Assembly: GCA_902363145.1 (NCBI GenBank)
Contig: CABIZB010000006.1
Coordinates: 69,416-133,415, forward strand
Source: Oscillospiraceae bacterium
GTDB taxonomy: Bacteria; Bacillota; Clostridia; Oscillospirales; Ruminococcaceae
DNA length: 64,000 nt
Direction of reading: 5' to 3'
A program made the translations under genes and the position numbers. The notes under the pieces were generated by a model, which saw nothing but the letters and a program-made list of their open reading frames with translations, did no database searches and was not told the DNA's origin. Shown here one piece after another: positions 17,721 to 26,422 of the stretch. The stretch's first letter is position 1, and each line of letters opens with the position of its first letter.

Positions 17721-19376
17721 ATGGAAGGAATGAACATCACAATAAAAAAGAATGATATTATCACGCTTGAAATAACGGATATTACCGCCGAGGGCAGCGG
17801 AGTGGGGCATGAAAACGGCATGGCTGTTTTCGTGCCCTCTGCCGCAAAGGGCGATATTATCTCGTGCAGGATAGTCAAGGTGCTGAAAAATCTGTGCTAC
17901 GGCATAGTTGAGGAAATAATCACTCCCTCGCCCGACAGGCAGGACAGAGGGTGCGATGTCAAGAAAGCCTGCGGCGGCTGCGTTTTCCGCCACATATCAT
18001 ATGAGTCGGAGCTGGATATCAAAAACAACATCGTAAAGAACGCCTTTATCCGCCTGGGTAAATTTGAGGACAGCGGGATATTTCTGCCTCCGCTTGGCTG
18101 CGATGAAACGGACAAGTACCGCAACAAGGCGCAGTATCCCGTTACCACAGACAAGGACGGCAGGCTCACCTGCGGCTTTTATGCCCAGCGCAGCCACAGG
18201 GTAGTGCCATGCACCGACTGCCTTCTCCAGCCCGATACCTTCGGCGAGCTGCTAAGGGAGATACTGAAGCTTGCAAACGAGAGGCATATCTCCGCATATG
18301 ACGAAGCCAGCGGAAAGGGCATTCTCAGGCACATATATCTGCGCAGAGGATATCACAGCGGAGAGATAATGGTCTGTTTCGTATCATCAAAGCCCGACCC
18401 GAAATTTCAGTCCATTGCAGATATACTTATGAAAAATCACGCCGATATAAAGTCGGTGATACTTAACATAAACAGCAAGAACACAAACGTTATCATGGGC
18501 AGCAGGTGCATAACTCTCGGCGGAAGCGACACCATAACCGACATTATGTGCGGCAACAGAATATCTTTGTCGCCGCTGTCATTTTATCAGGTGAACACCG
18601 CTCAGGCGGAAAAGCTTTACGGCATAGCTGCGGAGTTTGCGGCGCTGACAGGCGATGAGGACGTGCTCGACCTTTACTGCGGCGCAGGGACCATAGGGCT
18701 TTCCATGGCAGGAAAAGCAAAGCACATAACAGGTGCGGAGATAATCCCTCAGGCGGTGGAAAACGCCAAGCTCAACGCCCGTGAGAACGGCATAGAGAAC
18801 GCCGACTTCATCTGCGCCGATGCGGGACAGGCGGCAAAGCTCCTGTGCGACAAGGGCAGAGCTCCCGATGTTATAATCACTGACCCTCCGAGAAAGGGCT
18901 GCGACGCTCTCACCCTGGACAGCATTGTGAAGATGTCTCCCAAGCGTGTTGTAATGGTCTCCTGCAATCCCGCCACCGCCGCCCGTGATTGCCGCTGTCT
19001 TGCGGACAAGGGGTATGAGCTTCAAAAGGTAAGGGCTGTCGATCTGTTTCCCGGTACGGGGCATGTGGAGACGGTTGTCTTGCTTTCCAAGGGTGAGGTC
19101 GACTCGAAAAAGATTCGGGTTGAGTTCTCTTTGGAAGATATGGATATGTCCGAATTTCAGGATGGGGCAACCTATCCGCAGATCAAGGAGTATGTGTTGG
19201 AGCATACCGGGTTAAAGGTGTCCAACCTCTATATCTCACAGATTAAACGAAAATGTGGGATTGGGGTTGGTAAGAACTATAATCTGCCGAAGTCCGAGGA
19301 TTCCAGACAGCCCCAGTGTCCGCAGGAAAAAGAGAAAGCAATCCGAGAAGCATTCAAATATTTTGGGATGATCTAA
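17721..19376 (+). CDS. rlmD: 23S rRNA (uracil-5-)-methyltransferase (RlmD type) with element-encoded C-terminal tail
   Basis: Methylates a uridine of 23S rRNA at C5 using SAM. TRAM domain at about 5-65; iron-sulfur cysteines in CDVKKACGGC near residue 75; SAM-binding DLYCGAGTIGL near 316; catalytic loop VSCNPATAARD near 413. Family proteins normally end shortly after an HVETVVLL motif (here near residue 449). This one continues for about 95 residues (KKIRVEFSLEDMDM... to KYFGMI). I recall such tails in methyltransferase genes carrying integrated elements, and the tail ends just before element genes, so the last part of the gene is very likely contributed by the element. A start at 17721 lacks a clean ribosome site; 17730 is an alternative. 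Confidence 0.88.
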   Translation: MEGMNITIKKNDIITLEITDITAEGSGVGHENGMAVFVPSAAKGDIISCRIVKVLKNLCYGIVEEIITPSPDRQDRGCDVKKACGGCVFRHISYESELDIKNNIVKNAFIRLGKFEDSGIFLPPLGCDETDKYRNKAQYPVTTDKDGRLTCGFYAQRSHRVVPCTDCLLQPDTFGELLREILKLANERHISAYDEASGKGILRHIYLRRGYHSGEIMVCFVSSKPDPKFQSIADILMKNHADIKSVILNINSKNTNVIMGSRCITLGGSDTITDIMCGNRISLSPLSFYQVNTAQAEKLYGIAAEFAALTGDEDVLDLYCGAGTIGLSMAGKAKHITGAEIIPQAVENAKLNARENGIENADFICADAGQAAKLLCDKGRAPDVIITDPPRKGCDALTLDSIVKMSPKRVVMVSCNPATAARDCRCLADKGYELQKVRAVDLFPGTGHVETVVLLSKGEVDSKKIRVEFSLEDMDMSEFQDGATYPQIKEYVLEHTGLKVSNLYISQIKRKCGIGVGKNYNLPKSEDSRQPQCPQEKEKAIREAFKYFGMI

Positions 19377-19400
19377 CATCCCGCAAAATGGAGGTTTCTT

Positions 19401-19646
19401 ATGGATAGATTGATTTCTTGTGAGTTTAACATGGATACCGCTTGTGTGGAACTGAAATTTTTAGATGGCAGCATGATTGCCATTGATACCATCGCCGTGG
19501 AGAATGAGGTTGCTGACAATATGTATCAACGGTCAGAACTGGATTATCTAATCTACAATGATCCGGTTGGATATGCAGACTTGATCTTGAACGGTGATCC
19601 CGAAATTTATCTAAAAACTGTAACTGAATGTAAACCCTTAGATTAA
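19401..19646 (+). CDS. DUF6061-like small protein
   Basis: 81 aa, acidic, with GGAGG 8 nt upstream. It starts MDRLISCEFNMDTACVELKF and has a mostly beta-strand N-terminal half. I recognise the DUF6061-type pattern that commonly follows element-modified methyltransferase tails; function unknown. It lies 24 bp after the methyltransferase stop and is probably transcribed from the host promoter, ending at the terminator at 19653. Confidence 0.65.
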   Translation: MDRLISCEFNMDTACVELKFLDGSMIAIDTIAVENEVADNMYQRSELDYLIYNDPVGYADLILNGDPEIYLKTVTECKPLD

Positions 19647-19652
19647 AACTCA

Positions 19653-19688
19653 GCCCTCTGCCTTTTCCTTGGCAGAGGGCCGTTTTTT
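19653..19688 (+). terminator. Rho-independent terminator
   Basis: GCCCTCTGCC (19653-19662) pairs perfectly with GGCAGAGGGC (19671-19680), followed by CGTTTTTT. It separates the host-driven rlmD/DUF6061 transcript from the converging permease gene; the minus-strand T run is weaker. Confidence 0.9.
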
Positions 19689-19697
19689 GCTTAACAG

Positions 19698-22343
19698 TTA
19701 TTGAGCATCCCTTAATTGCTCTACAACACTGCATTTCGCTGCATTGTCATACATCATGCAAGGAATCAGCCACCCCAGCAGAAGAAATACCGGAATTGTC
19801 AGCAGGACAGGCAGAATGGTGAATCGATACTCAAAGAACCAGAACATACTGCCCAGCATTTTTCCTGCAAGAGGTCCCACCGCCAGCGACAGAATAAAGG
19901 CCGCCGATACGGAGGACATTGCGTAAAACAATCCCTCGTAGATCAGCATGGTTTTGAGCTGCCGGTTCGTCATTCCTACAGCCTGAAGCACAGCAAATTC
20001 ACGGCGGCGGGAAAGAATACTGGTCATCATGGCGTTGAAGAAATTTAAGAGTCCCACCAGCCCGATGATAGCACAGAGGATACCACCTACCAGAAGGAAT
20101 ATCTGCCGGAACTGAGCAAACTCAGAGCGAGCCGTGGCCTTGCTTTCATACATCAAGGGTGAAAACTCACCGGCAGTGAGCTTCGATAGATATTGCTCTG
20201 CTTCGGCCTCGTCTGCGTCGTCTGCTGTGTCGAACAGGTAGAGCATCGGAATGGCCGCACCGCCGCTGTCCCTCTGTGCGGTATCCACAGACAAAACTGT
20301 CTCATATCCAATACCACCATAACGATAACTCATGGAATACGGAAGCTCTACCAAGGCGCAGACCGTGTACTCTACATCTCTGGCTCCATACAGTTTTTCC
20401 TGAAAGTATTCCTCCGGTGTATCTTCGGTGCGGAGTTCCCCGGTGCGGCTGTCGATATATTTCACATCGTCCGCATAGGTGACGGTGATCGTGTCTCCCA
20501 CCTTGGGGTAGTATTCAGGATTGGGCAGATTACCGTAGTCATCTAAGGAAACCGCAATGGCAATAGCGTTATTGTTTGGCTCCAGCATAGGAGAAATATC
20601 TCCGTCGAACACTTGCAGCTTGTCAAACAGGCTGTTATCCAGAGCCTCGATTCTGGTATCTCCCATCACCATATCGCCCCGGTGCTCCATGCGGCTCATA
20701 TGGCTGTCCAACTGCTCAGCACTTTCGTACCTTGCATAGTCCTGCCGCAGAGCATCCTCCGTCATCCAAAGATATACGGGTTTTCGCACAGCATATCCCG
20801 TGCCGGAAAGACTGGACTTTGTATTTGCTGCGATCTCTTCGATCTGTTCCGGCGTGATGAATTCATCTGCCGGGTTGTAACGGAAATAGTCGGGCGTGCT
20901 GACGATAAAATCGGCGCAGGTCATGAAGGATACATACTTCTCCATGCTGAAGCCGCCCACAAAGGCACACAGTGCATTGAACAGCGTCACCGACAGTGCC
21001 AGAGACACCACCACCAGCACCGTCTTTTTTTTGTTTCGTCCCAGATTGGCAAAGGCCATCTGATGGAGCTTCGCTCCCCGGGTGCTGCGCTGTTTTTTCT
21101 TGGTCTGCATCGCATCTGTATATTTGGTAGCCTCCACCGGAGAAACCCTGGCTGCCATTTTCCCGGGCTTGGAGCAGGACAAAAGCACCGTCAGCAGGGC
21201 AAACAGCACGGAGCCAACAAAGATCACAGGCGAAGTGCTGATGGTGGTGATGCCCGCATCCAACTGGGTGGAGCGCAAGACAACAGGCACCAGAACAGCG
21301 CCAATGCCATAGCCCAACAGCAGCCCCGCCGGAATGCCGATCAGACAAAGCAGAAGTGCCTGCTGGCGAATGATGCGTTTGAGCTGCCGGGGCGTTGTGC
21401 CAATGGTTTTCAGAAGCCCGTAAAACCGGATATCCCCCGCAACAGAGATCTGGAAAATGTTATAGATGATAAGATACCCGGTGAAAATCACCAGCAGCAA
21501 AAAAGCTGCTATGGCGATCACAAGTTCCGGATCGAGATGCGACTCCAGCTGGGATGAGGTATATCCCCAGTTGACGCCGATCCGGACGCTGTTGGGATCG
21601 GTATAGCTGTCCCATGTGTAGCCGAGATCGGTATCCACCTGCTCCATCTGCCCTTGAATGTTTGTACTGGAAGCCATCATGACATTCAGGTCAGTGCGGA
21701 AGGGCTGTAAACCTGTTTTCACTGCCTGCGCTTCGATATCATCTGCGTAATCACGGCTGATGTTGATGTAATGAACAGGCATTAGTTCATCATAGTCCCA
21801 ATAGCCCACCAGCGTAAAGGTATCTGTTACAGTAAAGGCGGTTTGATCCTTGTCCGTGATGGAATAGGAAACCGTGACCTCTGCGCCCAGTTCCGGCGTC
21901 ACGCCAAGCAGCTGCAACGCTGCCGTATCCATGGTCACCTCTTTGCCGCTTTCGGGCATCCGTCCGGTAGTAGGGGTGGCATAGCTCCATTTGGTGCAGT
22001 TGGCATCCATGTAGCTGATCTCTGCCGGCGTTTTGGAAAAGACACCATCCGCAGTGATGCCGATCACCTTCCGTGCCCCCGCAGACTTTACCTTCGGGTG
22101 GGCGGCGATACGTTCCGCCTGCTCGGGGGAAACATCCTTAAAGGTGCCGTGTGCATAGCCGCCTACCTGCCGAAACTGGTAGGTTTCATAGCTGGCGTTC
22201 AACGACAAGACAATGGTGAACATGGACGTAAATAGCAGCGTTGTCAGCGCAATGGCAAAAATGGCGATCAGATTGCGGCGACGGTTCGCATAAAGAGATT
22301 TTAAGCTGAGCTTTCGAATACATTTTCTGTTTTTGACATTCAT
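19698..22343 (-). CDS. FtsX-family ABC transporter permease
   Basis: Large membrane permease of 881 aa. A TM helix near residues 27-50, a long extracellular region, three TM helices near 275-395, a second TM near 445, another extracellular region, and three C-terminal TM helices from about 750. This is the duplicated FtsX/MacB layout typical of lipoprotein- or peptide-related ABC systems in Firmicutes. ATG at 22343 is chosen over the GTG at 22352 because GGGAGG lies 8 nt upstream of the former. It follows the ATPase gene by 15 bp and the two must form one transporter. Substrate unknown; peptide-antibiotic export or sensing is plausible given the nearby two-component system. Confidence 0.88.
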   Translation of the reverse strand: MNVKNRKCIRKLSLKSLYANRRRNLIAIFAIALTTLLFTSMFTIVLSLNASYETYQFRQVGGYAHGTFKDVSPEQAERIAAHPKVKSAGARKVIGITADGVFSKTPAEISYMDANCTKWSYATPTTGRMPESGKEVTMDTAALQLLGVTPELGAEVTVSYSITDKDQTAFTVTDTFTLVGYWDYDELMPVHYINISRDYADDIEAQAVKTGLQPFRTDLNVMMASSTNIQGQMEQVDTDLGYTWDSYTDPNSVRIGVNWGYTSSQLESHLDPELVIAIAAFLLLVIFTGYLIIYNIFQISVAGDIRFYGLLKTIGTTPRQLKRIIRQQALLLCLIGIPAGLLLGYGIGAVLVPVVLRSTQLDAGITTISTSPVIFVGSVLFALLTVLLSCSKPGKMAARVSPVEATKYTDAMQTKKKQRSTRGAKLHQMAFANLGRNKKKTVLVVVSLALSVTLFNALCAFVGGFSMEKYVSFMTCADFIVSTPDYFRYNPADEFITPEQIEEIAANTKSSLSGTGYAVRKPVYLWMTEDALRQDYARYESAEQLDSHMSRMEHRGDMVMGDTRIEALDNSLFDKLQVFDGDISPMLEPNNNAIAIAVSLDDYGNLPNPEYYPKVGDTITVTYADDVKYIDSRTGELRTEDTPEEYFQEKLYGARDVEYTVCALVELPYSMSYRYGGIGYETVLSVDTAQRDSGGAAIPMLYLFDTADDADEAEAEQYLSKLTAGEFSPLMYESKATARSEFAQFRQIFLLVGGILCAIIGLVGLLNFFNAMMTSILSRRREFAVLQAVGMTNRQLKTMLIYEGLFYAMSSVSAAFILSLAVGPLAGKMLGSMFWFFEYRFTILPVLLTIPVFLLLGWLIPCMMYDNAAKCSVVEQLRDAQ

Positions 22344-22358
22344 CGTAGCCACCTCCCG

Positions 22359-23030
22359 TTAGTTCTGGGAGACGATCCGACCATCTTCGATACGGATAAT
22401 GCGGTCTGCCATCTGCGCAATTTCTTCGTTGTGAGTGATCATTACGATTGTCTGGGCGAACTTTTGACTGGTGACTTTCAAAAGGCTCAATACATCCTGG
22501 CTGGTTTTGGAATCCAGATTGCCGGTGGGTTCATCTGCCAGAATGATAGCGGGTGCTGCCGCCAGCGCACGGGCAATGGCTACTCGCTGCTGTTGACCGC
22601 CTGAGAGCTGATTGGGCAGCGCATCCAGACGGTCATCTAGCCCAAGGGTCTGTACAATCTGCTGTACGAAATCCTTATTGACCTTGCCACCGTCCAGCTC
22701 AATGGGTAGAACAATATTTTCATACACATTCAGCACCGGAACAAGATTATATGCTTGGAACACAAAGCCGATTTTCCTGCGGCGGAAGATGGTCAGCGCT
22801 TCCTCCTTTAGGGAGAAAATATCCTGTCCGTCCACCATGACCGTGCCGCTTGTAGGGCGATCCAGCCCGCCCAGCATGTGCAGCAGCGTGGATTTGCCGG
22901 AGCCGGATGTGCCGACAATTGCAACAAATTCGCCCTTCTTTACACTTAAATCAACTCCATCCAACGCATGAACTGCGTTATTGCCGGAGCCATAAATCTT
23001 TTTCAGGTTTTTTGCCTGTAAAACTTCCAT
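22359..23030 (-). CDS. ABC transporter ATP-binding protein (MacB/BceA type)
   Basis: 223 aa nucleotide-binding subunit for the adjacent FtsX permease. Walker [10 protein letters not shown] near 40, Q-loop QAYNLVP, signature [15 protein letters not shown] near 140, Walker [13 protein letters not shown] near 158, switch His in MITHNEE. It belongs to the LolD/MacB/BceA branch. I place the start at [14 protein letters not shown] (23030), the normal N-terminus of the family; an upstream in-frame ATG at 23078 would add 16 unrelated residues and lacks a better ribosome site. Confidence 0.93.
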   Translation of the reverse strand: MEVLQAKNLKKIYGSGNNAVHALDGVDLSVKKGEFVAIVGTSGSGKSTLLHMLGGLDRPTSGTVMVDGQDIFSLKEEALTIFRRRKIGFVFQAYNLVPVLNVYENIVLPIELDGGKVNKDFVQQIVQTLGLDDRLDALPNQLSGGQQQRVAIARALAAAPAIILADEPTGNLDSKTSQDVLSLLKVTSQKFAQTIVMITHNEEIAQMADRIIRIEDGRIVSQN

Positions 23031-23139
23031 AAATATAGCCCGTCTTTCTGCGAAAGACACCAATGCGTCATGAAACACAGGTTCTGTCCTTCGCTATCTA
23101 ATTTTTTGCCCTTCTGATATTATTTACCTATAAGACTGA

Positions 23140-23342
23140 CACACTACAGAACACGTGGGGGTAAGTGGCGGGGCTGTATAGCGGCGACCTCGTATAAATA
23201 TTTGTTGTCGGTCATCCGTTAAGGCATCAATGAGTGGCGCATAACAGTAGCCCGTAAACTTATCTCTTCCGAAGTCGACTCGATCTCGCCGGATGACCAG
23301 TCACTGTCAGTTTTATAACTATAAATACCAGGAGGTAGTTTC
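23140..23342 (+). ncRNA. Candidate IS110 bridge RNA region
   Basis: IS110 elements are known to express a structured guide (bridge) RNA from the non-coding region before the transposase. Here this region holds the 9-bp inverted repeat GGTCATCCG (23210-23218) and CGGATGACC (23290-23298), closing a 71-nt internal segment, with other short stems possible. RNA limits, loops and guide sequences are not derivable by eye. The call rests on family knowledge and position. Confidence 0.5.
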
Positions 23343-24602
23343 TTGTCATTTAAAATTTTTAAGTTCAACTGTTGTGGACTTGATGTCCACAAAACATGGA
23401 TCTATGCCTGTATCGGCATCACTGATTCCAACAATCGCACGGAGTATAAGCAAGCTCGCTTTTCTTCCTTTACCAAAGGATTGAATGAGCTGTGTGACTG
23501 GCTTGCAAAGTACAACTGTAAAGATGTTTGCATGGAATCAACTGGTAAGTACTGGATCCCTGTTTTCAATATCTTAGAGCAACACAGTTTCTGGGTTACT
23601 CTATCCCATCCCAAATACACAAAGCCGATGAAAGGAAATAAGACCGACCGTAAAGATGCCAAATGGATTTGTGATCTTTACATGTGTGGTATGGTCAAAC
23701 CTTCCTTTATTCCACCTGCTGACATCCGGGAGCTTCGCGATCTTGTAAGATACCGTTTCAAGCTCACTTGTATGATTACTGGTGAGAAGAACCGTGCTCA
23801 AAATTGTCTTACCGTGTCTAATCTTAAGCTTGATGATGTATTTTCTGATGTATTTGGTAAATCATCTCGTTCTATTACAGAACATATTTTACAACACCCA
23901 GGAGAAAAATTTGATATAGCACCTTTTGTTGATAGCAGATGCAAAACTCCTATCACAGAAATACAGGCTGCTGTTGATGGTGCCATCTCGAAAGAACAGG
24001 TTGTAAAACTTAGACAGTGTCTTGACCACATTGATGAACTCAATAAGCACATTTCAGAAGTAGAACAGGAAATCCTTCGTCTCAGTGATAAATATGAGGC
24101 TGCTTTAAACTTAATAAGGACTGTTCCCGGATTCAATAAGAATCCGCTGACTGCTATCCAAGTGCTTTCAGAGATTGGTGGTGATATGTCTGTCTTCCCC
24201 ACAGCAAAACACCTCGTCTCCTGGGCCGGATGCTGTCCCCGTAATGATCAAAGCAATCAAAAAATCAAATCCACTAGGATTTCCCGTGCTGGTTCTTATT
24301 TTAAACCAGTTCTGGTACAAGTTGCAAATGCTTTAATCAAATCGAAGAAGCATTCTGAATTTACCAGCCGCTACAAGCGTATCAAAGCACGCCGTGGTCA
24401 CAAGAAAGCCATCATTGCCATCTGCCGTATGATCCTGACCGCTATCTGGCACATACTTTCAGATTTAAAGCCATATACTCCAGAAGGTTTTCTTGAATCT
24501 CGTCCTGTGAAGGAAGGAAAAGTTCTTTCCACTTCACAGGCACTTAATCTTTTGAAACAGCGAGGCTACATCATAAAGGGTGAACCTTTAGCAGTTTCCT
24601 GA
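23343..24602 (+). CDS. IS110-family transposase (DEDD recombinase)
   Basis: 419 aa, TTG start with AGGAGG 8 nt upstream. The N-terminal RuvC-like DEDD domain begins CCGLDVHKTWIYACI (first Asp), with CMESTGKYW near residue 64 (Glu) and KTDRKDAKW near 100 (Asp pair). The C-terminal Transposase_20 domain has IRTVPGF and LVSWAGCCP with the catalytic Ser region following (NQKIKSTRISRAGS). Length and motif order match intact IS110 transposases, so it is probably functional. The enzyme works with an element-encoded bridge RNA. Confidence 0.95.
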   Translation: MSFKIFKFNCCGLDVHKTWIYACIGITDSNNRTEYKQARFSSFTKGLNELCDWLAKYNCKDVCMESTGKYWIPVFNILEQHSFWVTLSHPKYTKPMKGNKTDRKDAKWICDLYMCGMVKPSFIPPADIRELRDLVRYRFKLTCMITGEKNRAQNCLTVSNLKLDDVFSDVFGKSSRSITEHILQHPGEKFDIAPFVDSRCKTPITEIQAAVDGAISKEQVVKLRQCLDHIDELNKHISEVEQEILRLSDKYEAALNLIRTVPGFNKNPLTAIQVLSEIGGDMSVFPTAKHLVSWAGCCPRNDQSNQKIKSTRISRAGSYFKPVLVQVANALIKSKKHSEFTSRYKRIKARRGHKKAIIAICRMILTAIWHILSDLKPYTPEGFLESRPVKEGKVLSTSQALNLLKQRGYIIKGEPLAVS

Positions 24603-24716
24603 TTAGGTGTTGCGTTAATATTTAATTTTTCAAGCCACCCCAAGGATGGTTCATTTGTTATGATCTATTTTTCTCGGATAACCTCTACTTCTTTGTTTCA
24701 AACTTGAGTACCTCCA

Positions 24717-24767
24717 TGAAAAAATCTGTATGTATGAAAGGAAATGATCCTTTGATACATACAGATT
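24717..24767 (-). terminator. Terminator of the two-component operon
   Basis: A 13-bp perfect stem (24723-24735 with 24755-24767), one mismatch, then 6 further pairs and a 5-nt loop. On the minus strand it is followed by TTTTTT. It lies 70 bp past the histidine kinase stop and ends that transcript before the IS110 copy. Confidence 0.85.
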
Positions 24768-24836
24768 ATCGCATAGGAATCTTTCCACATTCTTTCCGGC
24801 GGAAAATGAAATCTAACAGTTTTGATAGAATTGTTA

Positions 24837-25736
24837 TTATTTCGGCAGAAATATGGAAAACGTACTTCCTTTTCCCGGAACGGAAGCAACCTTGATATAA
24901 CCGCCCTCGCCGGATATGATCTGTCGGGCAAGGTATAAGCCGATGCCGACCCCTTCTTGTTTCTGCACACTATTTGAGCGGTAAAAGCGAGCAAATATCT
25001 TCGCTTGCTCACTTTCCGGGATGCCTGAACCGGTATCCGATATATCGATCCTTGCAAACATTTCATAGCTTACGGCAGAAATAGTAATGGTGCCATGCTC
25101 TGTATATTTGATGGCGTTGTCTACGATATTAGCCAGCGCTTCCGCTGTCCATTTGAAGTCGAATACAGCAAAAGCATCTGTATCCTGCATTTGCAAAGAC
25201 AATCCTTTTTCAGAAGCCTTGGCAGTATATTGTTCTACCACACTTTCAAGCAGCGGCTGCAGCGCTGTCGGCTGGGGGGAGAGTGAAATGATCCCGTTTT
25301 CCAGTCTGGAAAGCTTTACGAGAGAATCGATCAGAAATCGCAGCTTTTCCGATTGTTTGTACAGCGCCTCCACATTTGCCTTCGCCGATGCAGGCAGAGT
25401 TTCCTCCATCAAAAGCTCGCTGTATAACAGCAGGTTTGCAATCGGCGTTTTTGTCTGGTGGGAGATGTCCGCAATCAAGGTTTTGATTTTGTCTTTTTCC
25501 TGCGCTATGTTTTGAGAAGATGCTTCTGCGGCGGAAAGATAGTGCGCAAACTTCGTTTCCAATGCAGATAGCTGGCTTTCATCAAAATTGGTTTCAGAAA
25601 AGGAGCCGGTCATGGCAGCGTCCAGCATTCTTTCGATTTCTTCCATCGTTTTTCTGGCCTTTCTCCGCTCCCATAACACAACAGCTGCCGCCGCCAGAAA
25701 ACACAGCAGTATGATCACAATGCCGGTTTTATTCAT
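24837..25736 (-). CDS. Sensor histidine kinase
   Basis: 299 aa. One N-terminal TM helix (residues 5-22), a short linker and helical region, a HisKA domain with the phospho-acceptor in DISHQTKTPIANLL near 97, and a HATPase domain with the N-box NIVDNAIKY near 195, G1 DTGSGIP and G2 GIGLYLA. There is almost no extracellular part, so the signal is probably sensed within the membrane or through a partner such as the ABC permease. Its ATG overlaps the response regulator end by 8 bp, so the two are translationally coupled. Confidence 0.92.
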   Translation of the reverse strand: MNKTGIVIILLCFLAAAAVVLWERRKARKTMEEIERMLDAAMTGSFSETNFDESQLSALETKFAHYLSAAEASSQNIAQEKDKIKTLIADISHQTKTPIANLLLYSELLMEETLPASAKANVEALYKQSEKLRFLIDSLVKLSRLENGIISLSPQPTALQPLLESVVEQYTAKASEKGLSLQMQDTDAFAVFDFKWTAEALANIVDNAIKYTEHGTITISAVSYEMFARIDISDTGSGIPESEQAKIFARFYRSNSVQKQEGVGIGLYLARQIISGEGGYIKVASVPGKGSTFSIFLPK

Positions 25737-26406
25737 CTTTTGTCACCCAGCTATAACCGATTCCATAGACGGTTTTAATGTATTTCTGTGCGCCAAGCTT
25801 ATCCCTCAGACGCTTGATCGTAACAGACAAAGCATTTTCATCCACATATTCTGCGCCATCTGTCCAGACCCGGTCGACAAGGTCTCCACGGGTCATGGTT
25901 CGGCCTCGGTTTTCAACAAGCAGGCGCAGTAATTTTTGTTCTGTTTTACTCAATTCCACTTTTGAATCTCCCACATAAAAGGTCATAGCCTCAAAGTCAA
26001 AGTGAAATAGATCCATATGGATCGGCGCATTTTTATGGCTTGACGCTTGCTTTCGCAGTTGGGTATTCACCCTTGCCCGCAAAACCGAAAGAGAAAAGGG
26101 CTTGGTAATGTAATCATCAGCACCTCTCTCCAGTCCGTCTACGATGTCCAGATCGGTGTCGTTGGCAGTCAGCAGAATAACAGGAACTCCGGGTATGTTT
26201 TCCTTGACCTCCCGGAGCAGCTCAAGCCCACTGCCATCCGGCAGATTGATATCCAACAGGATCAGGGATACACCGCCGCAAAGCAATTGCTCTCTTGCCG
26301 CTTTTAGATCATGGCAGGATATAATCTGGCGGTCATCTGCTTTCAGCGCTTTGCATAAGCCTTGATTCAAGCCGATATCATCTTCAACAATCAGTAATTG
26401 CTCCAT
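25729..26406 (-). CDS. OmpR-family response regulator
   Basis: 225 aa. The receiver domain has LIVEDDIGL with the acidic pair, LLDINLPDGSG with the phosphorylated Asp near residue 50, and LTAND and KPF; the C-terminal winged helix (about 130-225) has the usual LRDKL...TVYGIGY end. Start placed at MEQLLIVEDD (26406), with GGGAG upstream; a start 8 codons earlier is possible but not supported. Likely target: the ABC transporter genes, now separated from it by the IS110 copy. Confidence 0.93.
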   Translation of the reverse strand: MEQLLIVEDDIGLNQGLCKALKADDRQIISCHDLKAAREQLLCGGVSLILLDINLPDGSGLELLREVKENIPGVPVILLTANDTDLDIVDGLERGADDYITKPFSLSVLRARVNTQLRKQASSHKNAPIHMDLFHFDFEAMTFYVGDSKVELSKTEQKLLRLLVENRGRTMTRGDLVDRVWTDGAEYVDENALSVTIKRLRDKLGAQKYIKTVYGIGYSWVTKDE

Positions 26407-26422
26407 ATATCTCACTCCCTCG

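Larger units (their letters stand above)
23100..24690 (+). mobile_element. IS110-family insertion sequence
   Basis: One transposase gene with a long non-coding left part (about 240 bp) and a shorter right part, without terminal inverted repeats, as expected for IS110 rather than IS1111. The limits are approximate: the left end lies somewhere between about 23095 and 23150, the right end between the stop at 24602 and the hairpin at 24717. It separates the ABC transporter genes from the two-component genes of the mobilizable element. Confidence 0.75.
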
